DNA of 64,000 bases from DASYTH01 sp035762905 (GCF_035762905.1 NZ_DASUCC010000151.1:4248-68247); one strand, 5' to 3'. Numbered from the stretch's first letter, positions 6,996-15,860 are shown. Notes: generated by a model not told the origin, from the sequence alone. Program-made: numbers and translations.

Positions 6996-8690
6996 ATGCT
7001 CGAGGAATCCGGGTCCGCGTCGCTGGCCGGTCTGCGACTGGACGAGTTGCTCGGCGAGGTGCAGGACCGGCTGGCCGAGATCGGCCGAACCCGGGACCGG
7101 TTGAAGGGTCTGCTGGACGCGGTGCTCGCGGTGGGCGCCGGCCTCGAACTGGACGGCACCCTGCAGCGGATCATCCAGACCGCGCTGAAGCTGGTCGACG
7201 CCCGGTACGGGGCGCTTGGCGTGCTCAACGAGGAGGGCGGCCTGGCCAGGTTCGTCTACGTCGGCATCGACGAGGAGACCAGGGCGTCGATGGGGCACCT
7301 GCCCGAGGGAAAGGGTCTGCTCGGGGTGCTGATCGACCACCCGGAGCCGATCCGGTTGCCGGACTTGTCCAAGCACCCGGCGTCGGTCGGGTTCCCGGCC
7401 AACCATCCGCCGATGCGCAGCTTCCTCGGGGTGCCGGTCCGGGTGCGCGACGAGGTCTTCGGCAACCTCTACCTGACCGAGAAGCGGGGCGCCGCCGAGT
7501 TCACCGCCGACGACGAGACCGTACTGTCCGCGCTGGCCGCGGCGGCCGGGGTGGCGGTCGAGAACGCCCGGTTGTTCGAGGAGTCCCGGTTGCGGGAGCG
7601 CTGGCAGCAGGCATCGGCCGAGATCAACACGTTGCTGCTCGGCGGCGCGACCGGCGACGAGGCCATGCGGCTGATCGTGCGGCGGGTCCGCGAACTGTCC
7701 ACTTCGGACTGTGCGGTGATCATGCTTGCGGTGCCGGGCGATCCGCTGGTGGTGTCGGCCGCCTCCGGTGCGGCCGCCGAGGAGCTGGTCGGCCTGACGG
7801 TGCCGGCCGCCGAGCCGGCGTTCGCCGGGGTGGTGACCGCCGGCACCGCGCGGCTCATTCCGGATCTGATGCAGGCGCTGCCCGGCGGGCTCGGTCTGGG
7901 CGCCGAGACCTACGGGCCCGCGCTGGCCGTCCCGCTCGGCGCGGCCAGCCAGACCAGCGGTCTGCTGCTTGCCTTGCGCACCAAGGGTTCCGCTCAGTTC
8001 GCCGAGGAACAGGTGCCGGTGCTCGCCTCGTTCGCCGACCAGATCGCGCTGGCCCTCGAACTCGCCGGCAAGCAGCGCACCCAGCGCCAGCTCGACCTGC
8101 TCGCCGACCGCGACCGGATCGCCGGGGACCTGCACGACCACGTGATCCAGCGACTGTTCGCGACCGGGATGAGCCTGCAGGGCGGGGTGCGCCGGATCAG
8201 CGACCCGGATGCGCGCCGCCGGGTGATGACCGCGGTCGAGCAGTTGGACGAGACGGTGCGGGAGATCCGCACGGCGATCTTCGACCTGCACACCAGCGCC
8301 GACGACCGGGCCGGCAGCCTGCGCAGGCGGATGCTGGACACCGTGGCGCAGACCGGAGCCGGCGCGCCGGTGACGCCGTCCCTGCGGATCAACGGCGCGG
8401 TGGACACCCTGGTCCCGCCGGACATCGGCGAGCATGCGCTTGCGGTGCTGCGCGAGGCGGTGAGCAACGCGGTCCGGCACGCCGCGGCGAAGAGCATCGT
8501 GGTCACCGTCGAAGCCGCCGACGAGCTGATCATCGACGTGCTCGACGACGGGATCGGGATGCCGGAGAAGGTGGCCAGGAGCGGGCTGCTCGGCGTCGCG
8601 CACCGGGCCGCGCAGTGCGCCGGCAGCGCGACGGTGACCGCCGGCCCACGCGGCGGAACCCGGCTCACCTGGCGGGTTCCGTTGCGCTAG
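6996..8690 (+). CDS. devS: DevS/DosS-type sensor histidine kinase (GAF-GAF-HisKA_3-HATPase)
   Basis: A 564-residue cytoplasmic two-component sensor. Two GAF domains (about 45-195 and 205-355) precede a HisKA_3 dimerisation helix (DRDRIAGDLHDHVIQRLF, predicted phosphoacceptor His380) and an HATPase_c domain with EAVSNAVRHA and DDGIGMP. The first GAF domain matches mycobacterial DevS closely, including HPASVGFPANHPPMRSFLGV; the His in NHPPM (His137) aligns by my recollection with the heme-ligating His149 of M. tuberculosis DevS, so heme-based O2/NO/CO sensing is likely. ATG 6996 has AGGAGG about 6 nt upstream. The partner regulator lies convergently, overlapping the last 4 nt, unlike the co-directional mycobacterial devR-devS. 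Confidence 0.92.
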   Translation: MLEESGSASLAGLRLDELLGEVQDRLAEIGRTRDRLKGLLDAVLAVGAGLELDGTLQRIIQTALKLVDARYGALGVLNEEGGLARFVYVGIDEETRASMGHLPEGKGLLGVLIDHPEPIRLPDLSKHPASVGFPANHPPMRSFLGVPVRVRDEVFGNLYLTEKRGAAEFTADDETVLSALAAAAGVAVENARLFEESRLRERWQQASAEINTLLLGGATGDEAMRLIVRRVRELSTSDCAVIMLAVPGDPLVVSAASGAAAEELVGLTVPAAEPAFAGVVTAGTARLIPDLMQALPGGLGLGAETYGPALAVPLGAASQTSGLLLALRTKGSAQFAEEQVPVLASFADQIALALELAGKQRTQRQLDLLADRDRIAGDLHDHVIQRLFATGMSLQGGVRRISDPDARRRVMTAVEQLDETVREIRTAIFDLHTSADDRAGSLRRRMLDTVAQTGAGAPVTPSLRINGAVDTLVPPDIGEHALAVLREAVSNAVRHAAAKSIVVTVEAADELIIDVLDDGIGMPEKVARSGLLGVAHRAAQCAGSATVTAGPRGGTRLTWRVPLR

Positions 8691-9322
8691 AGCGGTTTGG
8701 GCAGTCGGGCGGCGAGCACGGCAGCCTGGGTGCGGCGCTGCACGCCCAGCTTGGCGAGCAGGTGCGAGACGTAGTTCTTCACGGTCTTCTCGGCGAGGTA
8801 GAGGCGTTCGCCGATCTGGCGGTTGGTCAGCCCCTCGCCGACCAGGTTGAGCACCGCGCGTTCCTGGTCGGTCAGCTCGGAAAGCGGGTTGTGCCGGTCG
8901 CGGTCGCGCTGAATCCGGCTCAGTACGGCCGAAGTGGCGCGCGGGTCGAGCAGGGAGCCACCGGTGCCGACGGTGCGCAGCGCGGAGAGCAGGTCGCTGC
9001 CGAGCACCTCCTTGAGCACGAAGCCGCCGGCCCCGGCCATGATCGCGTCGAACATCGCCTCGTCGTCCGGGAACGAGGTGAGCATCAGGCAGTTCAGATC
9101 GGGCATCCGGGACCGCAGCTCCCGGCACAGCTCGATTCCGTTGCCGTCCGGCATGCGCACGTCGAGCACGGCCACATCCGGTTCGCAGTGCGGAATCCAG
9201 GCCAGGGCCTCGGCGACCGAGGACGCTTCCCCGATCACCTCCAGATCCGGTTCGAACTCGACCAGATCCGAGATCCCGCGTCGCACGATCTCGTGGTCGT
9301 CGACCAGAAAGATCCGTACCAC
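8687..9322 (-). CDS. devR: DevR/DosR-type response regulator (NarL family)
   Basis: A 211-residue regulator starting at GTG 9322 (VVRIFLVDDHE); a longer frame to 9406 adds residues absent from the family. The receiver domain has the acidic pair DD8-9, phosphoacceptor Asp54 (VAVLDVRMPD) and the conserved Lys (VLKEV). The C-terminal LuxR-type HTH (LTDQERAVLNLVGEGLTNRQ, then TVKNYVSHLLAKLG) is close to M. tuberculosis DevR, which activates dormancy genes under hypoxia and NO. The expected partner is the adjacent DevS. Palindromic GGTCCC/GGGACC sequences at 9412-9442, about 90 bp upstream, could allow autoregulation. Confidence 0.92.
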   Translation of the reverse strand: MVRIFLVDDHEIVRRGISDLVEFEPDLEVIGEASSVAEALAWIPHCEPDVAVLDVRMPDGNGIELCRELRSRMPDLNCLMLTSFPDDEAMFDAIMAGAGGFVLKEVLGSDLLSALRTVGTGGSLLDPRATSAVLSRIQRDRDRHNPLSELTDQERAVLNLVGEGLTNRQIGERLYLAEKTVKNYVSHLLAKLGVQRRTQAAVLAARLPKPL

Positions 9323-9411
9323 AGGCAACTCCCATGATGATCCGACGATTGCTCCGACGAGGCTACGCGGGGTTTTCCGCCGGCACAGGCGTCGTGTGAC
9401 CCGCATGTGCA

Positions 9412-9442
9412 GGGTCCAAGGTCCCGGTTCCGACCGGGACCT
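9412..9442. promoter_or_regulatory. Candidate DevR-type palindromes between devR and the transglycosylase gene
   Basis: AGGTCCCGGT (9419-9428) and ACCGGGACCT (9433-9442) form a perfect 10-bp inverted repeat around TCCG. It overlaps GGGTCCAAGGTCCC (9412-9425), which resembles the DevR box GGGACTWWAGTCCC known from mycobacteria. The site lies between the divergent devR and 9553 genes, so it could serve both. Confidence 0.45.
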
Positions 9443-9552
9443 GCCGCCGGCGCAGGCGGTTCGGCCGGTCCGATCGGGCCGGGTCGGCTGCCCGATCGGA
9501 CATGGTGCGGCCCGGCGTGGATCGGCGGGCCGGCCGGCGGCTCAGATAACAC

Positions 9553-10854
9553 GTGAGGAATTCGAGAGGCATCCGAGCGGGTCGCGGGCGCGGCGGGCGG
9601 CACCGTCTCGGCCGGCCCGCACCGGGGCTGGAGTGGATCATCGTGTGCGAGCCCGGCAGCGGGGGCCGGCACCGTACCGGTGCGGGGGTCAGTGGCGGCG
9701 TGCTCGCCGCGGGTGTGGTCCTGGCGGCCACCTCCGCGGCGGCGCCCGCCGTCGCACCGTCCGGCCCGCCCAACGCTCCGCAGCCGGTGGACCAGGAACG
9801 GGCGGTGGTCGCGGACCACCGTGGCGGGAACTGGATTCCCGATCGGATTCCCACCGAGGGACCGGATCAGGGCGTGGTGCTCGACGCCGACATCGAGTCC
9901 ACAGTGGACGATTCGGGTCCCGGTCCGATGATCCCGGCGGTGTTCACCGGGGACATTCCGACCACGGTGCTGGACGCCTACCGGCGCGCCCGGGACGCGA
10001 TCAACCTGGCCCAGCCCGGCTGCCGGCTGCCACTGGAGCTGCTCGCCGCGATCGGCAAGGTGGAGACCGGGCACGCGCGCGGCGGCCAGGTCGACACCAA
10101 CGGCAACACGATGCGCCCGATCCTCGGACCGGCGTTGAACGGCAACGGGTTCGCCGCGATCGCCGACACCGACGGCGGCGCGCTGGACGGCGACACCACC
10201 TGGGACCGCGCGGTCGGCCCGATGCAGTTCATTCCCGGCACCTGGCGGCGCTGGGCCTCCGACGGCAACGGCGACCGCCGGTCCGATCCGCACAACGTCT
10301 ACGACGCGAGCCTGGCCGCCGCGCGCTACCTGTGCGCCGCCAACCGCGACCTGGGCACCCCGGAGGGGCTGGACGCGGCGATCCTGAGCTACAACCACTC
10401 GACCAGCTACCGGAACCTGGTGCTGCGCTGGATGCAGAATTATCGGGGCGGCACCGTGGTGGTCCCGGACGCGACCGGTCTGCCGCCGGTGGTGATCGTT
10501 CCGACCGTGCCGCCAGCCGGACCGCCCGCCGCGCCGGGGACCACGACACCCGCGCCGCCGGCCACCACCGCGCCGAACCCGCCGGTGACCACGACGCCCA
10601 CGCCGCCGGCACCCACGACCACCACGCCGGCCCCACCGACCACGACCGAACCGCCGGCCACACCGAACACAACCGAACCGCCGGCCACACCGAACACCAC
10701 CACGACGGCCCCGCCGACCACCGAACCGGCGCCGCCGGCCAGCACCGAGCCGGCCCCGCCGACGTCGACCACCGCGCCGGTCACCGGACTGGTCGGTGGC
10801 CTGGTGTGCGGCGTGGCCGGGCTGCTCGACCCGGTGCTGCCGGCGTGTGACTGA
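9553..10854 (+). CDS. Secreted lytic transglycosylase with Thr/Pro-rich tail
   Basis: A peptidoglycan-cleaving enzyme exported to the cell wall. After a hydrophobic export segment (GVSGGVLAAGVVLAATSAAA) the catalytic core of an SLT/MltB-like lysozyme-fold domain spans about 130-300: LLAAIGKVETGHARGG with the general acid Glu171, then GPMQFIPGTWRRW, YDASLAAARYLC and AILSYNHSTSY. The last 115 residues are a low-complexity Thr/Pro/Ala spacer ending in a short hydrophobic stretch (VGGLVCGVAGLL), perhaps for wall attachment. GTG 9553 is the longest option; GTG 9643 (VCEPGSGG) would give a shorter N-terminus and is a reasonable alternative. It is divergent from devR across a palindrome-rich region. 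Confidence 0.85.
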   Translation: MRNSRGIRAGRGRGGRHRLGRPAPGLEWIIVCEPGSGGRHRTGAGVSGGVLAAGVVLAATSAAAPAVAPSGPPNAPQPVDQERAVVADHRGGNWIPDRIPTEGPDQGVVLDADIESTVDDSGPGPMIPAVFTGDIPTTVLDAYRRARDAINLAQPGCRLPLELLAAIGKVETGHARGGQVDTNGNTMRPILGPALNGNGFAAIADTDGGALDGDTTWDRAVGPMQFIPGTWRRWASDGNGDRRSDPHNVYDASLAAARYLCAANRDLGTPEGLDAAILSYNHSTSYRNLVLRWMQNYRGGTVVVPDATGLPPVVIVPTVPPAGPPAAPGTTTPAPPATTAPNPPVTTTPTPPAPTTTTPAPPTTTEPPATPNTTEPPATPNTTTTAPPTTEPAPPASTEPAPPTSTTAPVTGLVGGLVCGVAGLLDPVLPACD

Positions 10855-10885
10855 CCGGCACTGCCCAACGAGTGCGGAGAAAGGG

Positions 10886-11860
10886 ATGGTCACCGTGCGG
10901 ATCGCGACCTTCAACATCGAGAACTTCGACGAGACGGCGCCGGGCGCCAAGCCGTCACTGGCCGAGCGAATCGAGCTGATGCGCCCGCAGATCGTCCGGC
11001 TGCGCGCGGACGTGGTCTGCTTCCAGGAGGTGCACGGCCAGGAGCGGGCCGGGCAACCGCGGGACCTGCTCGCCCTGAAGGAGCTGTTGAAGGGGACCAA
11101 CCTCGACGGCGCCACGCTGGTCAGCACCCGCACCGGCGACGGCGTCTACAACGAGCGCAACCTGGTCGTGGCCACGCATCTGCCGGTGCTCGCGTTCCGT
11201 CAGCTGCGCAACGACCTGGTCGCCATGCCGCTCTACCGGCGGCTGACCGCGGTCCCGGCCGATACCGCCGCCGTGGAGATCGCCGTCGAGCGGCCGGTGC
11301 TGCATGTCGAGCTGGACCTGGCCGGCAGCCGGCTGCACGTGATCAACGTGCACCTGAAGTCCAAGATCCCCACCGACATCCCTGGCCAGAAGATCGACGC
11401 ATTCACCTGGCGCAGCGCCGAATCCTGGGCCGAGGGGTTCTTCATCTCATCGATGAAGCGGATGAGCCAGGCACTCGAGGTGCGCAGGCTGGTCGAGCAG
11501 ATCCTCACCGCCGATGAGGCTGCCCGCATCGTGGTGGCCGGCGACTTCAACGCCAGCCCGGACGACGTGCCGGTGCAGGCCATCCGCGGCGACGTGGAGA
11601 ACACCGGCAACGGCGCGCTGGCCGGCCGGGTGCTGGTCCCGATCGAGCAGACGATCGCCGCGCCGGCCCGCTACACGCTGTTCCACCATGGCCGGGGCGA
11701 GATGCTGGACCACCTGCTGATCACCCGCAACCTGCTCGCCAACTACCGCGGGTCGGAGATCCACAACGAGCTGCTGCACGACGAGTCGGCCGCCTTCGCC
11801 GAGGACAAGAAGTACCCGGAGTCCGACCACGCACCGGTGGTCGCCACCTTCGAGTTCTGA
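10886..11860 (+). CDS. Endonuclease/exonuclease/phosphatase-fold protein
   Basis: A 324-residue protein of the DNase I/exonuclease III-like metal-dependent phosphoesterase fold: RIATFNIENFDE (metal Asn), DVVCFQEVHG (metal Glu), HVINVHLKSK (catalytic His region), VVAGDFNASPDD (Asp/Asn pair) and the terminal ESDHAPVVATFEF (Asp-His). All key residues of the fold are present. No signal peptide is visible, so it is probably cytoplasmic; the substrate (DNA, RNA, inositol phosphate or lipid headgroup) cannot be told from sequence. ATG 10886 follows AGAAAGGG, a usable ribosome site, 31 nt after the transglycosylase stop. Confidence 0.85.
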   Translation: MVTVRIATFNIENFDETAPGAKPSLAERIELMRPQIVRLRADVVCFQEVHGQERAGQPRDLLALKELLKGTNLDGATLVSTRTGDGVYNERNLVVATHLPVLAFRQLRNDLVAMPLYRRLTAVPADTAAVEIAVERPVLHVELDLAGSRLHVINVHLKSKIPTDIPGQKIDAFTWRSAESWAEGFFISSMKRMSQALEVRRLVEQILTADEAARIVVAGDFNASPDDVPVQAIRGDVENTGNGALAGRVLVPIEQTIAAPARYTLFHHGRGEMLDHLLITRNLLANYRGSEIHNELLHDESAAFAEDKKYPESDHAPVVATFEF

Positions 11861-11881
11861 CCGCCGAGTTCTGACCAGCCG

Positions 11882-12481
11882 TCAGCCGGCCCGCACCGGC
11901 CGGTTGTCCAGCCGGGTCAGCGCGTGCTGGCTGGCCGCGATCAGCACCTGCTTGGCCGAGTCGGGGGAGCGCGCGTCGCAGGTGATCACCACGGTGTCCG
12001 ACGGCAGCGCGAGCGCCTCCCGCACATCGGCCGGGGAGTGCTGCTGGACGCCGTCGAAGTTGTTCATGGCGATCAGGAACGGGATCTCCCGCGCCTCGAA
12101 GTAGTCGACGGCGGCGAAGCAGTCGGCCAGCCGGCGGGTGTCGACCAGGATGACCGCGGCGATGGCGCCGCGGACGATGTCGTCCCACATGAACCAGAAC
12201 CGGTGCTGGCCCGGCGTGCCGAACACGTAGAGCACCAGGTCCTCGGCAAGGGTGAGCCGGCCGAAGTCCATCGCCACCGTGGTCGTGGATTTGTTCGGGG
12301 TCGCCGCAGCATCGTCGACGCCGACGCTGGCGCTGGTCATCGGCGCCTCGGTGCGCAGCGGCACGATCTCGGACGTGGCCCCGACGAACGTGGTCTTTCC
12401 GGCGCCGAAGCCGCCGGCCACCACGATCTTCGCCGACGTGATCCGCTTGCGCGGCGCCCGGCTATTGTGCGCGTAGTCCAC
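11882..12481 (-). CDS. cvnD: Conservon GTPase CvnD
   Basis: A 199-residue small GTPase of the MglA/Ras-like class found in actinobacterial conservons. It shows the P-loop GGFGAGKTTFVG, a switch region SASVGVDDA, the DFGRL and GTPGQHRFWFMW motifs and NNFD as the base-specificity motif in place of NKxD. It is expected to be a cytoplasmic switch controlled by the CvnA-CvnB-CvnC complex at the membrane. The GTG start at 12481 lies inside the end of cvnC (20-nt overlap), so translation is coupled. It is the last gene of the cvnABCD operon, and no P450 (cvnE) follows. Confidence 0.93.
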   Translation of the reverse strand: MDYAHNSRAPRKRITSAKIVVAGGFGAGKTTFVGATSEIVPLRTEAPMTSASVGVDDAAATPNKSTTTVAMDFGRLTLAEDLVLYVFGTPGQHRFWFMWDDIVRGAIAAVILVDTRRLADCFAAVDYFEAREIPFLIAMNNFDGVQQHSPADVREALALPSDTVVITCDARSPDSAKQVLIAASQHALTRLDNRPVRAG

Positions 12482-12839
12482 TGAGCACCCTCTCGATCAA
12501 TTCCCGGCGCTCGGCCAGGGTTGTGTCCTCGCCGAGGGTCGCGTGCACGACGACCAGACCCTCGTTGAGCAGGTCCGCCACGAGCACCTTGACCACTCCG
12601 GGAGGCACCGACATGTGCGCCGCGATCTCGGCCACCGACCGGGCCTCGTAGCACAGTTGCAGAACATTCCACTGTGGACTGGTCGCGTTCGGCGGCACCG
12701 AGTAGCCGGCGCGGGTGGTCTGCACCTGCGCCTCGATGGCGATCTCCACGCTCGGCTCGGTCCGGCCCTCGGTGAAGGAATACGGACGGGCCAGTCCCGG
12801 GCGGGAGTGTCGGCCGCTGTACGGCTCGGACTCGGTCAC
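12462..12839 (-). CDS. cvnC: Conservon DUF742 protein CvnC
   Basis: A 125-residue DUF742 protein. The recognisable part is QWNVLQLCYEARSVAEIAAH followed by MSVPPGVVKVLVADLLNEGL, a winged-helix-like fold. In conservons, CvnC acts with CvnB and CvnD as a membrane-associated complex resembling a eukaryotic G-protein system. I chose GTG 12839 (VTESEPYSG) because a purine-rich GGGAGAA precedes it and it clears the cvnB stop at 12854; the frame open to 12953 lies inside cvnB. A TCCACTGTGGA palindrome at 12668-12678 falls inside the gene. Confidence 0.92.
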   Translation of the reverse strand: MTESEPYSGRHSRPGLARPYSFTEGRTEPSVEIAIEAQVQTTRAGYSVPPNATSPQWNVLQLCYEARSVAEIAAHMSVPPGVVKVLVADLLNEGLVVVHATLGEDTTLAERRELIERVLSGLRAQ

Positions 12840-12853
12840 GTTCTCCCCTGGCC

Positions 12854-13273
12854 TCAGGGCCTGTCGGCTGTCCCGCGCATCGGCGTGTCGACCATCCGAC
12901 CGACCCGGTCGACGAGCAGCGTCATCTCGTAGCCGACCAGGCCGATGTCGCACCTGGCCGAGGCGAGCACGGCGAGGTGCGAACCGTCACCCACGCTCAT
13001 CAGGAGCAGGAAGCCCTGCTCCATCTCGATCACCGACTGAACCACCCGGCCACCGGCGAACAGCTGGGACGCGCCCACGGTCAGGCTGGACAGGCCCGCG
13101 GCCATCGCCGAGAGCTGGTCGGCCCGGTCCCGGGGCAGCGCGTCGTTCGCCGCCACCATCAGCCCATCGGCGGATACCAGCACGGCGTGTGCGACGCCCG
13201 GAACCTCGTTGGTGAACGCGGTCACCAACCAGCCGAGCGACGACTCGGGCGCCGTCGTGATCTCCGTCGTCAT
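12854..13273 (-). CDS. cvnB: Conservon roadblock/LC7 protein CvnB
   Basis: A 139-residue roadblock/LC7-fold protein (LGWLVTAFTNEVPGVAHAVL, VSADGLMVAANDALPRDRAD, QLSAMAAGLSSLTVGASQLF). Roadblock proteins regulate small GTPases; in conservons this is CvnB, partner of the histidine-kinase-like CvnA and the GTPase CvnD. The ATG overlaps the cvnA stop by 4 nt (ATGA), so the proteins are translationally coupled. Confidence 0.94.
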   Translation of the reverse strand: MTTEITTAPESSLGWLVTAFTNEVPGVAHAVLVSADGLMVAANDALPRDRADQLSAMAAGLSSLTVGASQLFAGGRVVQSVIEMEQGFLLLMSVGDGSHLAVLASARCDIGLVGYEMTLLVDRVGRMVDTPMRGTADRP

Positions 13274-15732
13274 GCTTCTCCCTCGGATCGTTCAGTTCGT
13301 GCCGCGTCGGAGTCCGACGCATGGCGCGACGTCCGCGCGTTGCGGACTCCGGTGTAGTGGCGCGCCAGGTTGTTGCGGATCGACTCCGGGTCCCGCTGCA
13401 GTGCGTGGGCCGGTTCCCGGCTCACCGCGCCGTCGGTCAACCGCGAGCCCGGCCGGCGCATCGGCAGGCCGGATCCGGTCGTCCCGGCCGGCGCCGGCTC
13501 CTCGGCGGGAGGCCGGGCGGGCAGCCCGGACACCGGCGCCGCGGGCAGTTGCTGACCGCCGTTGCCGCCGGACCTGCGCTGCGGCAGGCCGGACCTGGTC
13601 GGCTGGTCCTGCCGGGGCGCCTCGGACGAGCGCCACTCCCGGTCCGGCGGGTTCAGCCAGGACTCCGGCGCCGGGGGCGGCGGGGCCGGTGGTGGCGGGG
13701 TGGCGGTCACCTGGGCCGCGACCGGCTCGGTCCGCCGGAAGCGGGCCGTCTCCATGGTGGGTGGGGTCGGGTCGGTCATCGGCTGGAACCAGTCGCGGAG
13801 CGGGAAGTCGTCGGCCGGCCGGGCGGCGTGGCCGTTCGTGGAACCGTTGAACGCGCCGGACCGGATCGGCGCCGCCGGAGCCTCCAGCGCCACGTGCATC
13901 GGCGGGATGTGCACGATCGCGGTGATGCCGGACTGGCTCGACCGGCTCTCGTAGGTCGGCCGCAGCCGGACCTTCACGCCGTGCCGCTCGGCCAGCCGGC
14001 TGACCACGAACAGGCCCATCCGTCGGGTGGTCTCCGGGCCGACGTCCTCGCCGGCCGCGAGCCGCTCGTTGGCCTCGGCCAGCTCGTCCGGCGGCATGCC
14101 GATGCCGGCGTCGATCACCTTGACCAGCAGCCCGCCGTCGTGCGCGCGGTCGGCGCTGAACTGCACCTTCTTGTCCGGTGGGGAGAACCGGGCGGCGTTC
14201 TCCAACAGCTCGGCGAGCAGGTGCACGACGTCGGCGGCCGCGGGGGAGCGGACCTCGCCGTTCGGGGCGTGGCCCAGGTTCACCCGGCGGTAGTCGTTCA
14301 TCTCCGAGATCGACGCGCGGAGCAACTCGACCACGGAGACCGCGCCCTGGCCGCGGCGGGCCGGGGTGCCGCCGGAGAGCACCTGCAGGTTCTCACCGTT
14401 GCGGCGCAGGCGGGTGGCCAGGTGGTCGAGCCGGAACAGGTCCTCGAGGCGCTTGGGGTCCTGCTCGTCGGCCTCCAGCCGCTCCAGCGTCTCCAGCTGC
14501 AGCTCCACCAGGGACTGCGAGCGCCGGGACAGCGTGGTGAACATGTCGGCGACCTGACGGCGCAGGTCGGCCTGCTCGCCGGCGAGCCGGACGGCCTGCT
14601 GGTGCATCTCGTCGAAGGCGCGGCCGAGCTGGCCGATCTCCTCACCGGTGTGCACCGGCACCGGTTCGACGGTGCGCCAGTCCACCTCCTCGCCGTCGCG
14701 GATCCGCTGCACGGTGTTGGGCAGCTTCTGGTGCGCGACGTCCAGGGCGGCGGACCGCAGCACGCGCACCGGACCGAGCAGCGAGCGGCCGACCAGCAGG
14801 GCGAGGGCAAGGGCCGCGAGCAGCGCGCCGAACACGATCGCCGAGTCACGCAGCGCGTTGGCCTGGGCGTCGTCGGCCAGCTGGCCCGCCTGGGCGTTCA
14901 GCCCGTCGAGCACCTGGGCCAGCAGGCCGTCCACGGCCTCGGCCTCGGTTTTGATCTTGGGCAGCAGGGCCGCGGGGGAGACCTTGCGCGGGTCGGCGAT
15001 GGCGGCCTGGAACGCCTGCCGCCGCTCGCCGGCCGAGGCCACCGCGTTCTCGAACGCCTCGCGCTTGTCCTGCGGGATGTCCCGCTTGATGCGCTCGGCG
15101 AGGATGGCCTCCTCGGAGGTGGTTCGCTGACCGGTACCGACGTCCAGCGGCTGCCCGGCGGCGTTGAGCAGCAGGACCACCTGGTCCATGCCCTGCAGAC
15201 CGCGCACGCGCAGCATCGCCTCGACGGCCTTGCCCGGGCCCTCCAGGTTCTGGTTGCCGGACGCGGCGACGATGCCCGAGGACAGCGCGCTCATGCTGTT
15301 GACCAGGTTGTAGTAGGACGTGACCACGTTGAACGGGGTGGCGTCCGGGCTGCTGGCCAGCTTGCGCGCGTTGTCCAGGCCGGCGTAGCTGTCCCGCAGG
15401 ATGCGGTCCTGGCTCTCCGGCAGCACGGTCGCCTCGTCGGCGCGCTGGAGCTGTTGGAGCTGCTCGTTGACCGCGGCGGCGACCTTCTCGCGATCCCGGC
15501 CGACCGGGGACGCGGCCACCAGCTCGTCAGCGAGGCGGGAGGCCAGCTCGGCGCTCTCGCGAAGCAGCGTCACCTGGTCACGCAGGGTGTTCAGGCGGTC
15601 GGCCTCGTCCAGCTGGGCCTTGACTCGAAGGGCACCAAGGGCGAGGGCGGCAAGCGCGGGCAGCAGGAGTACGACCGCCACCTTGGTGCGGACGCTCCAG
15701 CCATTGATATGCCATCTACGGGTGTTCTGCAT
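13270..15732 (-). CDS. cvnA: Conservon sensor histidine kinase-like protein CvnA
   Basis: An 820-residue membrane protein heading the conservon. Transmembrane segment 1 lies near the N-terminus (VAVVLLLPALAALALGAL), an extracytoplasmic nitrate/nitrite-sensor-like helical domain follows (about 45-290), then TM2 (AIVFGALLAALALALLVG), a HAMP-like linker, a coiled dimerisation region (SRRSQSLVELQLETLERLEA) and an HATPase domain with LAELLENAARFSPP and DAGIGMPPDEL. The C-terminal 200 residues are Pro/Arg-rich and probably disordered. A clear phosphoacceptor His box is not seen, as is usual for CvnA proteins. ATG 15732 is preferred over TTG 15759. The ligand is unknown. Confidence 0.92.
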   Translation of the reverse strand: MQNTRRWHINGWSVRTKVAVVLLLPALAALALGALRVKAQLDEADRLNTLRDQVTLLRESAELASRLADELVAASPVGRDREKVAAAVNEQLQQLQRADEATVLPESQDRILRDSYAGLDNARKLASSPDATPFNVVTSYYNLVNSMSALSSGIVAASGNQNLEGPGKAVEAMLRVRGLQGMDQVVLLLNAAGQPLDVGTGQRTTSEEAILAERIKRDIPQDKREAFENAVASAGERRQAFQAAIADPRKVSPAALLPKIKTEAEAVDGLLAQVLDGLNAQAGQLADDAQANALRDSAIVFGALLAALALALLVGRSLLGPVRVLRSAALDVAHQKLPNTVQRIRDGEEVDWRTVEPVPVHTGEEIGQLGRAFDEMHQQAVRLAGEQADLRRQVADMFTTLSRRSQSLVELQLETLERLEADEQDPKRLEDLFRLDHLATRLRRNGENLQVLSGGTPARRGQGAVSVVELLRASISEMNDYRRVNLGHAPNGEVRSPAAADVVHLLAELLENAARFSPPDKKVQFSADRAHDGGLLVKVIDAGIGMPPDELAEANERLAAGEDVGPETTRRMGLFVVSRLAERHGVKVRLRPTYESRSSQSGITAIVHIPPMHVALEAPAAPIRSGAFNGSTNGHAARPADDFPLRDWFQPMTDPTPPTMETARFRRTEPVAAQVTATPPPPAPPPPAPESWLNPPDREWRSSEAPRQDQPTRSGLPQRRSGGNGGQQLPAAPVSGLPARPPAEEPAPAGTTGSGLPMRRPGSRLTDGAVSREPAHALQRDPESIRNNLARHYTGVRNARTSRHASDSDAARTERSEGEA

Positions 15733-15793
15733 GCCTGCTACAGGCACCGCCTTCTCCAACTGGATTTGCCATCACGTATTCGGAAACTCGGAC

Positions 15794-15820
15794 ACAATAC
15801 GAAACGGCCTCACATGTCAA
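15794..15820 (-). promoter_or_regulatory. Possible cvn promoter
   Basis: On the minus strand TTGACA (15815-15820) is followed after 15 nt by TATTGT (15794-15799), about 60 nt before the cvnA ATG. The spacer is shorter than the usual 17 nt, so this is a candidate only. It is the best promoter-like signal in the unusually AT-rich stretch 15733-16053. Confidence 0.4.
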
Positions 15821-15860
15821 GTTCCCAGGTCACAGTGGGTCGTGCCGTGGTAACCAGTCC

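Noticed and set aside
6771..9337. Very long antisense and sense frames over devS (854 and 842 codons)
   Set aside because: They are Arg/Gly/Pro-rich mirror frames of devS and devR, with no domain of their own.
12854..12953. Upstream extension of cvnC to 12953
   Set aside because: It lies inside the cvnB coding region and its residues do not fit DUF742; the GTG at 12839 explains the gene.
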